Notes under the pieces: model-generated
Seen by the model: the letters and a program-made list of their open reading frames with translations, nothing else
What the model was told of the DNA's origin: nothing
The model's database searches: none
Shown here: positions 8,504 through 17,569 of the stretch, one piece after another
How positions within the stretch are numbered: position 1 is the first letter of the stretch
How the letters are laid out: each line of letters starts with the position of its first letter
Translations under genes and position numbers: made by a program
Source of the DNA: Alloprevotella sp. oral taxon 473 str. F0040
Lineage (GTDB): Bacteria > Bacteroidota > Bacteroidia > Bacteroidales > Bacteroidaceae
Direction of reading: 5' to 3'
Length of the DNA stretch: 59,983 nt
Assembly: GCF_000318095.2 (NCBI RefSeq)
Contig: NZ_KB290702.1
Span: forward strand, 61,276-121,258

Positions 8504-10042
8504 TTAGTCTGCTATTGCCTTTCGGAGAGCAGACTGGGCCAGACGAAGGTCAATTTGCGCATCCACCACGTCTGTTTTAGCTGCCATCCACGCAGTTTGT
8601 GCAGCAAGGAGGTCAGAAGTTGTGATGACTCCCTCGTCAAATCCCACGCGTGCCATGCGGAGATTCTCTTCCGCCTTGGAGAGATTGCGCTGAGAGAGCG
8701 AGAGTTTCTTTTGCGATTCGTTCAGCACCAGATGACTTTGGGTCACTTGCAAAGCTATCTTCTCCTGAGCTTCCTGAGCTTTCAGAGCAGTCATAGCTAC
8801 ATCGGCCTTGGCAGCGCGCACCTTATGTTTGCCTTCACCCCATTCCCACAAAGGAACTTTGAGCATCACGCCTACACTCCACGTGCCCTTAAACTTCTTT
8901 TCAAATCCATTGAAGGCACTGGGATAGGTCATGCCATATCCCCCTGTCAAAGCTAGCGTAGGTAAGAAAGCTGCACGGTCTATTTTCACCTTCTCTTCGT
9001 ATATTTTTTGTCCGAGTGCCAACTGTTTCAGTTCTGGACGCTGTGTCATGGCCGTTGCCACTGCCTCTTCGGTGGTAAGTTGCTCTTTCGTGGTGAAATC
9101 CACCATCGACATCGACTCCATGTCGCTCAACATTAACTGGCTATTCAGTGGCAAACCGCAAATTTGGGCTAGAAGCATACGCGAGAGGGTCTCCCCATCT
9201 TCCACGCGCAAGAGAGTGATGTCAGCCTTGTTCAGTTCCACCGCCACAGCAAGAGCATTGGCTTTCGTGGCTACTCCCTCCTGCACCATCTTCTCCACAT
9301 CGGCATTAAGACGGCGCAAAAGGTCGCGATATTCCACCGCTAGTTGTCGCTTGTAGTGCAAACTCACCACTTGCCAGTAGGCTTTATCCACATCATAAAT
9401 CAACTCCTGCTCAGCCTGACGCACCTTCTCTCCAGCAAGTTGGGAGGAATAGCCTGTCAAGCGGTCGTAAGCACGGATTTTTCCACCCATATATATAGGT
9501 TGAGTGAACATCACTGCTCCCACAGCCACATTGCGCGTGTCGGGAGTGAGTTTGTCGGCAAGATTACTACCCATCGCATTCAAGCCAGCCTCCGCTTTCT
9601 TCCCTGCCGCCATTCCCTTTTGCAACAAGGGGAAGAGGTCGGGATGTTTAGCAAGAAATCCTTGTGCAGCCTGCATAAACTCTGGCGTAATCCCTTGCAT
9701 GAGCTGCGTGCCTAGGGTGGAAAGGCTCGCCTGCTGGTCGGTAGAAAGAAGCGAAAGGCTATTGCCCGTATGAAAATAGGCACCCACAGCCGACACCTTG
9801 GGCAAATAGTTGGTGCGAGCCACGCGGTGTTCTTCCTCGGCCTTGGTCACAGCCATCTGTGCCACCTGTAGGGTTTTGTTGTGCTTCAGAGCCAAGGCAC
9901 GATAGTCTTCGAGCGTGCGTGGCGCAGCAGTCATGGTCTGAGTGGCGGTCTGGTGCATCGGAGTCCCTTCCTGTGCCCATCCGCTCACAGGCATCGCCAA
10001 TATGGATAGCCACGCTGCAAAATATAGGGTTTGTTTCTTCAT
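8504..10042 (-). CDS. TolC-family outer-membrane efflux protein
   Basis: The protein (512 aa) has a signal peptide (about residues 1-23, ending GWAQ) and two repeats of the outer-membrane efflux domain with long amphipathic helices (AEEEHRVARTNYLPKVSAVG and, in the second repeat, AAFLPTLALTGGYGM). It should form the trimeric exit duct across the outer membrane. It is first in a minus-strand operon followed by the HlyD adaptor and two ABC-2 permeases, a layout typical of drug, bile or lipid efflux systems. The substrate cannot be inferred. A consensus promoter lies about 275 bp upstream, leaving a long leader. Confidence 0.93.
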   Translation of the reverse strand: MKKQTLYFAAWLSILAMPVSGWAQEGTPMHQTATQTMTAAPRTLEDYRALALKHNKTLQVAQMAVTKAEEEHRVARTNYLPKVSAVGAYFHTGNSLSLLSTDQQASLSTLGTQLMQGITPEFMQAAQGFLAKHPDLFPLLQKGMAAGKKAEAGLNAMGSNLADKLTPDTRNVAVGAVMFTQPIYMGGKIRAYDRLTGYSSQLAGEKVRQAEQELIYDVDKAYWQVVSLHYKRQLAVEYRDLLRRLNADVEKMVQEGVATKANALAVAVELNKADITLLRVEDGETLSRMLLAQICGLPLNSQLMLSDMESMSMVDFTTKEQLTTEEAVATAMTQRPELKQLALGQKIYEEKVKIDRAAFLPTLALTGGYGMTYPSAFNGFEKKFKGTWSVGVMLKVPLWEWGEGKHKVRAAKADVAMTALKAQEAQEKIALQVTQSHLVLNESQKKLSLSQRNLSKAEENLRMARVGFDEGVITTSDLLAAQTAWMAAKTDVVDAQIDLRLAQSALRKAIAD

Positions 10043-10315
10043 ACTTTATCTGTTATACTATACGTGGTGGACATCCTTCTATCCCGCTTTCTGCCTCAGC
10101 ACATCGGAAAAAAATTCTTTGAATTCCCGACATATTGCACAATCTCCGTTGCAAGCTAGAAAATCCTTACAATGTTGATATTCTAAGCTAGGCTAGAAAA
10201 TAGAGAAAACAGCAATAAATCATGATTTTCAGCTTATTTACACAGCCTTATCGCGACTCATCATCGGGAAGAATCATCCCATATCGTAGACGAGATGTCC
10301 TCATTTTTCACACTG

Positions 10316-10347
10316 CAAAGTTACATATTCGTGACTATCCACCCAAA
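10316..10347 (-). promoter_or_regulatory. Promoter of the tolC efflux operon
   Basis: On the minus strand TTTG (10347-10344), a spacer of exactly 20 bp and TAACTTTG (10323-10316) match the Bacteroidota consensus. Transcription would start near 10310, giving a leader of about 265 nt before tolC. Confidence 0.75.
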
Positions 10348-10533
10348 TAAATACGACATATTGCACAACTACCAAGTATAATTGCCGTGATTTTGCACAA
10401 CGATTAGAACTTTCCTGCGATTTTTGCCCTATTAGCCCTTTAAATTTTCTGGGAAGAAATCCCACAGAGGCTAACTCTCTAAAAGATAAATGCGCGAGAA
10501 AGGAAAACGGAATTGCAGGGCAGAGAATAAAAC

Positions 10534-10690
10534 TCGGAGAGCTGTCCTAATAAAAGGAGAGCTGTCCTAATAAAACTCAGAGTCATTCAAAATAATCTCG
10601 GAGTTATTCAGAAAAATCTCCGAGAGATTCTTAAAAAAGTCGGAGAGTTTTTCTAAACTCTTGGAGTTTTCTTCCTCGACGCTCCTAGAT
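10534..10690. repeat. 21-bp phased TCGGAG array (array 1)
   Basis: Cores of the type TCGG/TCCG/TCAG start at 10534, 10554, 10577, 10598, 10619, 10640 and 10661, with a last weak one near 10682. The last six are 21 bp apart. The cores are separated by A- and T-rich runs. The array ends about 30 bp before the -33 box of the GH95 promoter. Confidence 0.85.
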
Positions 10691-10714
10691 TTTTTGAGGA
10701 AAACTACTTCAAAA

Positions 10715-10746
10715 TTTGGTCATTCACCGAAAACATGATAAATTTG
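10715..10746 (+). promoter_or_regulatory. Promoter of the GH95-GH95-GH16 cluster
   Basis: TTTG (10715-10718), a 20-bp spacer and TAAATTTG (10739-10746) fit the Bacteroidota consensus. The start site would be near 10752, leaving a leader of about 200 nt that contains the 23-bp palindrome at 10797. Confidence 0.7.
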
Positions 10747-10796
10747 CTACGCAAAGTTAGCAGAATAGACTTTAGATTTCTCTCCCCTATGTAGGG

Positions 10797-10819
10797 AATT
10801 AGACGTTAAACGTCTAATT
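10797..10819. repeat. 23-bp palindrome built from the TTAGACGTT motif
   Basis: AATTAGACGTT and its reverse complement meet with only the central base unpaired. It lies in the inferred leader of the first fucosidase gene. It is a head-to-head pair of the TTAGACN heptamers seen elsewhere. It could fold in RNA or bind a dimeric protein. Confidence 0.7.
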
Positions 10820-10955
10820 ACTAAAGACTAAAGGAGGGTCTTGCTTCATAACTATTGTCGCAATTTTATACAGTTATGCGCTGTTATTAGAAGTTGTAAG
10901 GCTAAAGTCCAAATCATCATTACCTTGATACATCTATAACCCTCTCTTTAACCTC

Positions 10956-13900
10956 ATGAAAAGATTCTACGCGCTGTTTGCATTGTGCTGTGTATGGGCA
11001 GTAAATGCCTTGGCACAACTCGCCCCTGAGTTTTCTACTGTGGAGAAACCTCACTATTTTCGCATTCAATTCACCCGAGGCAATGTCTATCTCTCGGACG
11101 AAGGCAACGGAAAACTGCTGAAATCTCAAGAAGCTTTGCCACTCGACGGACAGAAATTTCAGTTTATTGGCACCCAAGACAACTGCGTGCTGCGCTCTGC
11201 ACTCGGACACTATGTGACCATGCAGCAAGGCACTGCCCCCGATGGTCGTTCTGGACAATTCTTTGCAGCTACCACCGATGCAACAAAAGCCGTGAACTTT
11301 GCTTTCAAGATGCAGGGCAAGGGCTACGAACTCGCCAATCTGGCAGTGGCCAACAATAATTTCATGAATCTTTTTGGAGGCGGCGGTGCTGGTCGCGTGC
11401 TGGGCATGTGGCAGTTTGGCGACGTGGGCAATGCTTTTATCCTCAAACCAGGCGACGGAAAGGTGACCATGCCCGACCGCTATACGGGCTATCACAATGT
11501 GGTGCGCGGCATGGGCGAATACCCCCTCGCAGGAGTGAGCACTTTTGCACCCAAAAATCCCCTCACCCTTTGGTATCCCTCGCCTGCCAACGCGGGTCCC
11601 AACCCTTGGATGGAGTATAGTTTGCCCATCGGCAACGGACAGTTGGGCGCGTGTATCTTTGGTGGCGTGAAAACTGACGAAATCCAATTCAATGAAAAAA
11701 CGCTTTGGTGGGGCACTCCTAAGGACATGCAACGCCAAAATGGCGATGGTCCTGTATCTGGTTTCGGATGCTACCTCAACTTTGGCGGACTTTTCGTGCA
11801 AAATCTCAATGCGAATCTCTCGCAAGTCAAAGACTATGTGCGCTATCTCGACATCCAGACGGCTGTGGCTGGCGTGAAATTCACAGACGAAGCTGGCACA
11901 CAATACACTCGCCGTTATCTTTCGTCACAACCCGATGGAGTGATTGCCGCACTCTACGAAGCGAACGGCAAAAACAAGCTCGACCTTCAGTTCACACTCA
12001 TCTCGGGCGATACGCTCAAAACGAAGAAAACGGAGTACACAGCCGACGGTTCGGGCTGGTTTGCAGGCAAATTGCCTACCATCTTCCACAACGCCCGCTT
12101 CAAAGTGGTGCCTGTGGGCGGTACACTCACAGCCACAGCAGATGGTATCGTGGTGAAAGGTGCTGAAAAAGTGATGGTGATCCTCGCTGGAGGCACTTCG
12201 TTTGCCCCCACCCTCCCCGAGCGCACCAAAGGCACTGCCGATGATCTCAACGCACGCATCACAGCATTGGTGGACAACGCTGCGAAGAAGTCTTTTGAAG
12301 CTATCGAAGCTGCCAACATCGCCGACCACCAATCTTATATGAGTCGTGTGGCATTCCACCTCGAAGGTGCGGCTTCTCAGCGCAACACCAAGGACTTGGT
12401 GGACTATTATAGTGCTGCGCCTAACAATCGCAACACGGCAGATGGTTTGTTCCTCGAACAACTCTATTTCAACTTTGGTCGCTACCTGAGCATATCTTCT
12501 AGCCGCGGATCTATGCCTGTGCCTAACAACTTGCAAGGCATTTGGAACAACCGCCACGATGCTCCTTGGAACTCTGACGTGCACAACAATATCAATGTGC
12601 AAATGAACTATTGGCCCGCAGAGCCAACCAATCTCTCTGACTGCCACATGCCTTTCCTCAACTATATCATCAACAATTCTCAAAGCGAAGGATGGCAACG
12701 CGCAGCTCGTGAGTTCAACAAAATCAACGGAAAGTCCAACAAGGGTTGGACAGTCTTCACTGAGTCTAACATCTTTGGTGGCATGTCCACTTGGAGCAGC
12801 AACTACTGCGTGGCCAACGCTTGGTTGGTCTATCACCTCTGGCAGCACTATCGTTACACGCTTGACCAGGACTTCCTCCGTCGCGCTTGGCCTGCCATTT
12901 GGGGTAGCGCAGAGTTCTGGATTCATCGTCTGAAGAAAGCCAATGATGGCACGTATGAAGCTCCCAACGAATGGTCACCAGAATATGGTCCCAAACAAGA
13001 TGGTGTGGCTCATGCTCAACAGTTGATTACCGAAAACCTGCAAATCGCTCACGATGTCGTGGAGATTTTGGGTGCGAAAAACGTGGGCATCTCTGATGAA
13101 GACCTCAAGCTCCTCAACGATCGTCTGACTCACCTCGACAAGGGTCTGCGCATCGAGAAATATCGCAACGACTGGGCACAACGTGAAGCCAGAGAACGCG
13201 GCATTTCCAAGGACACCCCCCTCTTGAAAGAATGGAAATATAGCGACTATCGCGCTGGTGGTGACGTAAACCACCGCCACCTTTCTCACCTCATGTGCCT
13301 CTATCCCTTCAGCCAAGTGCAAGAAGGCGACCAAGGTTTCTATGAAGCAGCGAAAAACTCTCTCGCACTCCGTGGTGATGATGCCACAGGATGGTCCATG
13401 GGATGGAAGACCAACCTCTGGGCTCGTGCAAAGGATGGCAACCACGCTCGTCGCATTCTCAGCAACGCACTGAAACACGCGCAAGCCACTCACGTGGTAA
13501 TGTCGGGCGGTGGCGTATATTACAACCTTTGGGACGCACATCCTAGCTTCCAAATCGATGGTAACTTCGGTGTGACTGCAGGTGTTGCGGAGATGTTGCT
13601 CCAAAGTCAGAATGATGTATTGGAGATTCTCCCTGCTCTCCCCTCTGATTGGACCGCAGGTTCCATCACCGGTTTGAAAGCCGTGGGTAACTTCACCGTC
13701 GACATGACTTGGAATGCTGGTAAACCCACGATGGTGAACATCACTTCTCACAAGGGCACTGCGCTTCGCGTGAAGGGTGCAGAACTCGCTAAGGTGAGTG
13801 TGATGCTCAATGGCAAAGAGGTGCAACCTCAACTTGCTGCTGGCATCGATGCGAAACAGCAGGTTTACGAAATCCCTGGCGTGAAAGCAGGCGACAAAGT

Positions 13901-14072
13901 GGTGATTAACTACACCAAGCCTACCGCCATTGCTGGAATTCGTGCAAAGCAAGAAGCTAACCTAGGCTCAGCTGCCATGGCTACTGCCCGTGTTTATGAC
14001 CTCTCTGGCCGATTGGCGGATGCTGCCTCACATGGCGTGCTCATCACACAAGGCAAGAAAACGATTAAATAA
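10956..14072 (+). CDS. GH95 alpha-L-fucosidase, secreted (first copy)
   Basis: The protein (1038 aa) has a signal peptide (about 1-21), an N-terminal beta-trefoil-like domain (about 25-175), the GH95 N-domain (PWMEYSLPIGNGQLGACIFG) and the (alpha/alpha)6 catalytic barrel. By comparison with the family, the catalytic set is present: the Asn pair N545/N547 in NINVQMNYWPAE, acid E676 in WSPEYG, and D868 in FQIDGNFG. GH95 enzymes mainly remove alpha-1,2-fucose from host or milk glycans, though some act on L-galactose. The C-terminus (VYDLSGRLADAASHGVLITQ, then GKK) resembles short T9SS-like tails and is shared with the next two genes. It is the first gene of the cluster, with its own promoter. 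Confidence 0.93.
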   Translation: MKRFYALFALCCVWAVNALAQLAPEFSTVEKPHYFRIQFTRGNVYLSDEGNGKLLKSQEALPLDGQKFQFIGTQDNCVLRSALGHYVTMQQGTAPDGRSGQFFAATTDATKAVNFAFKMQGKGYELANLAVANNNFMNLFGGGGAGRVLGMWQFGDVGNAFILKPGDGKVTMPDRYTGYHNVVRGMGEYPLAGVSTFAPKNPLTLWYPSPANAGPNPWMEYSLPIGNGQLGACIFGGVKTDEIQFNEKTLWWGTPKDMQRQNGDGPVSGFGCYLNFGGLFVQNLNANLSQVKDYVRYLDIQTAVAGVKFTDEAGTQYTRRYLSSQPDGVIAALYEANGKNKLDLQFTLISGDTLKTKKTEYTADGSGWFAGKLPTIFHNARFKVVPVGGTLTATADGIVVKGAEKVMVILAGGTSFAPTLPERTKGTADDLNARITALVDNAAKKSFEAIEAANIADHQSYMSRVAFHLEGAASQRNTKDLVDYYSAAPNNRNTADGLFLEQLYFNFGRYLSISSSRGSMPVPNNLQGIWNNRHDAPWNSDVHNNINVQMNYWPAEPTNLSDCHMPFLNYIINNSQSEGWQRAAREFNKINGKSNKGWTVFTESNIFGGMSTWSSNYCVANAWLVYHLWQHYRYTLDQDFLRRAWPAIWGSAEFWIHRLKKANDGTYEAPNEWSPEYGPKQDGVAHAQQLITENLQIAHDVVEILGAKNVGISDEDLKLLNDRLTHLDKGLRIEKYRNDWAQREARERGISKDTPLLKEWKYSDYRAGGDVNHRHLSHLMCLYPFSQVQEGDQGFYEAAKNSLALRGDDATGWSMGWKTNLWARAKDGNHARRILSNALKHAQATHVVMSGGGVYYNLWDAHPSFQIDGNFGVTAGVAEMLLQSQNDVLEILPALPSDWTAGSITGLKAVGNFTVDMTWNAGKPTMVNITSHKGTALRVKGAELAKVSVMLNGKEVQPQLAAGIDAKQQVYEIPGVKAGDKVVINYTKPTAIAGIRAKQEANLGSAAMATARVYDLSGRLADAASHGVLITQGKKTIK

Positions 14073-14082
14073 GCGTTTGTAT

Positions 14083-14117
14083 TTAGACGTTAGACGTTAG
14101 TATTTAGACGTTAGATG
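14083..14117. repeat. TTAGACN heptamer array after the first GH95 gene
   Basis: Five contiguous 7-bp units: TTAGACG, TTAGACG, TTAGTAT, TTAGACG and TTAGATG. The array begins 10 bp after the stop codon and has no gene inside it. It lies between the two GH95 genes. Confidence 0.8.
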
Positions 14118-14305
14118 GGAGAAATTAGCCCTTAGCAACTAAAGTACAGATGCTAGAAGGCTAGATTTCCCAAAAGATAAACGTACTCATTAGCGACCTA
14201 GATGTCATACGTGACAATAAATAGCGTGGGACGTTTGAAACTAGATAGTAGACATCGGAATACATCGCGTATTCCGATGCCTCTTTTCCAAGATACATCA
14301 CAGCA

Positions 14306-17300
14306 ATGAACAAGATACTTTCCCTCCTTGCACTAGCAGCCACTGGTTCTAGCGCGATGGCCCAAAGCCCAGTGCCCACTTTTACGGCACAAGATAAGCT
14401 CGATGCGGCTTCCTATTACCACATTCGCTTCAAAAATGGTAGCGTGGAACTTGTGGACAAAGGCGTTAATGCTAAAATTTCTACCGACTATGGCAATGAT
14501 GCTTCGGCACAACTCTTTGCCCTCATCGGCACACGTCAGCACTTCGTGCTCCGTAGTAAGAATGGTAACTACATAGGATTCCAAGGAGATCGCTTGACCA
14601 GCGTGAAGGAAGCTACGCAAGCCCTGCAACTCACCTTGCTCAATAGCCCCGTGTTTGGTGAAGGGTATTATGTGATTTCACGCGTGGACGACCAAAAGAA
14701 TTCCTTCAATCCTCATGGCGGAACAGGAGTGGGCAAACAAATTGGCTTCTGGGAAAATGCAGATGCCAACAATTCGCTCTACTTCCCCTTACCCGAAGAT
14801 GTGCCTACTCCCACTTATTCGGCCTATCGCGACAAGTTTACGAAAAACGAATACGCATATAAAGGCAACAACTCCTTCCGCCCCGAACGTCCCCTCACAC
14901 TTTGGTACACCAAACCTGCGATGGGGGTAAGCAATCCATGGATGGAGTATTCCCTCCCCTTGGGCAATGGTCATCTCGGTGCCAGCCTTTTCGGCGGAAT
15001 TCAGGTGGATCAAATCCAACTGAATGAGAAGACCATCTGGACAGGTACGCCCACTGACATGGGACACTATGGAGGATATCGTAACCTCGGTGGTATCTTC
15101 GTCCACGACCTTAGCGGCAACTTCGACAAGACTACGAAGAAGGCCAACGGCTATTCTCGATTCCTCGACATCGAACGCGGCATTGGTGGTGTAGATTTCT
15201 CCGACAGCCAAGGCACTAAATACGAACGTCGCTACTTTTCTTCTGCCCCCGATGACGTGGTGGCTGCCCACTACAAGGCCACGGGTGACAACAAACTTCA
15301 CCTTCGCTTTGCCTTGGTAGCAGGAGAAGAAATCAATGCTTCCGACCCCAGCTACGACAAAAACGGAGAAGCCTTCTTTGCAGGCAAGCTCCCCACGGTA
15401 TATTATAACGCACGTATGAAGGTTGTGCCCACTGGAGGTACGATGACAGTGACAAAGGAAGGCATAGAAGTGAAAGATGCCACGGAAGTCAAGGTGATTT
15501 TCTCCGCTGCTTCTACTTTCGACAGCAATGTTCCTTCGCGCTCTTCAGGCGATGCCACCACAATGGCTACCAAAGTACAAGATATCGTGACCAAGGCGGC
15601 TGCCAAATCTTGGGCGGAACTAGAGAGTGCTCATGTAGCCGACTTTGAAAGCTACATGGGACGTGTGAAACTTAACCTTGACGATGCAGTTTCTCGCAAA
15701 CATACGGAGTCACTCATCGGATTTTACAACACCAACACTCGCAACAGAGACTCTAAGGAAGGGCTCTTCCTCGAACAACTCTACTTCAACTATGGTCGCT
15801 ACCTCATGATTTCTTCCAGCCGTGGTGCGATCAATGTTCCCTCCAATCTGCAGGGTATCTGGAACGATAAGGCCAATGCGCCTTGGAACTCCGACATCCA
15901 CACGAACATCAACGTGCAGATGAACTACTGGCCCGCAGAAACGACAAACCTCTCCGACTGCCACCTCCCCTTCCTCAACTATATTCTCGACAACTACAAG
16001 GAGAAGGGTTGGCAAAATGCCGCTCGTTGGGGACAAGATGGGCAGAAAGTGGGCTGGACTGTCTTCACCGAGAGCAACATCTTCGGAGGTATGAGCCAAT
16101 TCCGAACAAACTACAAGGAAGTAAATGCTTGGTATTGCACCCACCTTTGGGATCACTATCGCTTTACCCGCGATGAAGCCTTCCTCCGCAAGGCATTTCC
16201 TGCCATTTGGCAGAGTGCGCAGTTCTGGATGGAGCGTATGATTCAAGACAAAGTGAAAAAAGACGGTACTTTTGTTGCTCCCAACGAATACTCTCCTGAA
16301 CAAGACAATCACCCCACAGAAGACGGCACGGCACACGCACAGCAGTTGATCACCGCCAATCTCCAAATCGCCCAAGAGGCCATCAACATTTTGGGTGCAG
16401 AAAGCCTAGGTCTCTCCGCTGCTGACGTAGCACAGCTCAAAAAATACGTAGAAAAGACCGACAAGGGCCTACATATCGAAGAGTATAAGGGAGATTGGGG
16501 CAACTGGGCCACGAATCTCGGTATCAACAAAGGCACTAAGCTCCTCAAAGAATGGAAGTACGCTTCATATAGCGTGTCAGGCGACAAGGGACACCGCCAC
16601 ATGAGCCACCTCATGTGCCTCTATCCCCTCAACCAAGTGGAGCGTGGCGACGATTACTTCCAACCTGCGGTCAATGCTCTCGCCCTTCGTGGTGATGAAG
16701 CTACCGGTTGGTCCATGGGCTGGAAGGTGAATCTCTGGGCGCGCGCCAAAGATGGTGACCACGCTCGCCGTATTCTCAACAATGCCCTCAAGCACTCCAC
16801 GGCCTACAACACCGACCAATATCGCGGAGGTATCTATTATAATCTCTATGACTCCCACGCGCCTTTCCAGATCGACGGCAACTTTGGCGTATGTGCGGGA
16901 ATAGCAGAGATGCTCCTCCAAAGTCAAAACGACGTCATCGAACTTCTCCCCGCGCTTCCTCGTGCTTGGAAGAATGGAAGTATCACTGGTCTGAAAGCCG
17001 TGGGCAACTTCACAGTCGATGTGGCGTGGAAAAACCTCCTTCCCTCCGAAGTGAAGATTGTGAGTCACAAAGGTCAGCCCATGCGAGTCAAGGTTTCTGG
17101 CAACACGCAAAAGCCAGGTCAGGAGATCGATCCCTATAAGTTCGACCTCACCTTGGTGAAAGTCCTCGTCAATGGCCTTGGAGCCAAGGTGATTCCCGTA
17201 GAAACCAAAGATAAGAAGCACCCCACCTTCGAGATCAAAGCCTTGGTAGGCGATCAAATCATGGACGTTCCAGCAGGAGCCACCGTGACCATCGATTTCT

Positions 17301-17443
17301 CAGCTCCAGCTGTGCCCACAGGCATCGGAGTCGTGGCCAAAAAGGATGCTAAAAAAAAACAAGTGTTCAGCCTCGACGGTCGTCACGCCTCAGCCAATAG
17401 CCACGGCATCTTCGTGGTAGATGGACAAAAGGTGATTCGATAA
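14306..17443 (+). CDS. GH95 alpha-L-fucosidase, secreted (second copy)
   Basis: This paralogue (1045 aa) has the same domain order as the gene before it: signal peptide (1-19), trefoil-like domain, GH95 N-domain (PWMEYSLPLGNGHLGASLFG), catalytic barrel and a C-terminal tail. Catalytic positions are conserved: N534/N536, E665 in YSPEQD and D857 in FQIDGNFG. Side by side the two proteins look roughly half identical, so the duplication is old and the two may prefer different linkages. The loop after the acid differs (QDNHPTEDG here, YGPKQDG in the first copy), which could alter specificity. The tail (VFSLDGRHASANSHGIFVVD) again suggests secretion-system sorting. Confidence 0.93.
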   Translation: MNKILSLLALAATGSSAMAQSPVPTFTAQDKLDAASYYHIRFKNGSVELVDKGVNAKISTDYGNDASAQLFALIGTRQHFVLRSKNGNYIGFQGDRLTSVKEATQALQLTLLNSPVFGEGYYVISRVDDQKNSFNPHGGTGVGKQIGFWENADANNSLYFPLPEDVPTPTYSAYRDKFTKNEYAYKGNNSFRPERPLTLWYTKPAMGVSNPWMEYSLPLGNGHLGASLFGGIQVDQIQLNEKTIWTGTPTDMGHYGGYRNLGGIFVHDLSGNFDKTTKKANGYSRFLDIERGIGGVDFSDSQGTKYERRYFSSAPDDVVAAHYKATGDNKLHLRFALVAGEEINASDPSYDKNGEAFFAGKLPTVYYNARMKVVPTGGTMTVTKEGIEVKDATEVKVIFSAASTFDSNVPSRSSGDATTMATKVQDIVTKAAAKSWAELESAHVADFESYMGRVKLNLDDAVSRKHTESLIGFYNTNTRNRDSKEGLFLEQLYFNYGRYLMISSSRGAINVPSNLQGIWNDKANAPWNSDIHTNINVQMNYWPAETTNLSDCHLPFLNYILDNYKEKGWQNAARWGQDGQKVGWTVFTESNIFGGMSQFRTNYKEVNAWYCTHLWDHYRFTRDEAFLRKAFPAIWQSAQFWMERMIQDKVKKDGTFVAPNEYSPEQDNHPTEDGTAHAQQLITANLQIAQEAINILGAESLGLSAADVAQLKKYVEKTDKGLHIEEYKGDWGNWATNLGINKGTKLLKEWKYASYSVSGDKGHRHMSHLMCLYPLNQVERGDDYFQPAVNALALRGDEATGWSMGWKVNLWARAKDGDHARRILNNALKHSTAYNTDQYRGGIYYNLYDSHAPFQIDGNFGVCAGIAEMLLQSQNDVIELLPALPRAWKNGSITGLKAVGNFTVDVAWKNLLPSEVKIVSHKGQPMRVKVSGNTQKPGQEIDPYKFDLTLVKVLVNGLGAKVIPVETKDKKHPTFEIKALVGDQIMDVPAGATVTIDFSAPAVPTGIGVVAKKDAKKKQVFSLDGRHASANSHGIFVVDGQKVIR

Positions 17444-17569
17444 CCTCTACATTTCGCCACCCACGTGGCAAGTTGTCCCCTTTCATGCTCCGAGTGTTCC
17501 AAGATGTCATCATCTCCGAGCCTCGGAGCATTTGTCTTTCTCTGTAAAATAAAGATAACAATCAAGCCT

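Noticed and set aside
11925-13952. Long minus-strand frames of 325-333 codons inside the first GH95 gene
   Set aside because: Antisense shadows caused by base composition. The plus-strand GH95 motifs are unambiguous.
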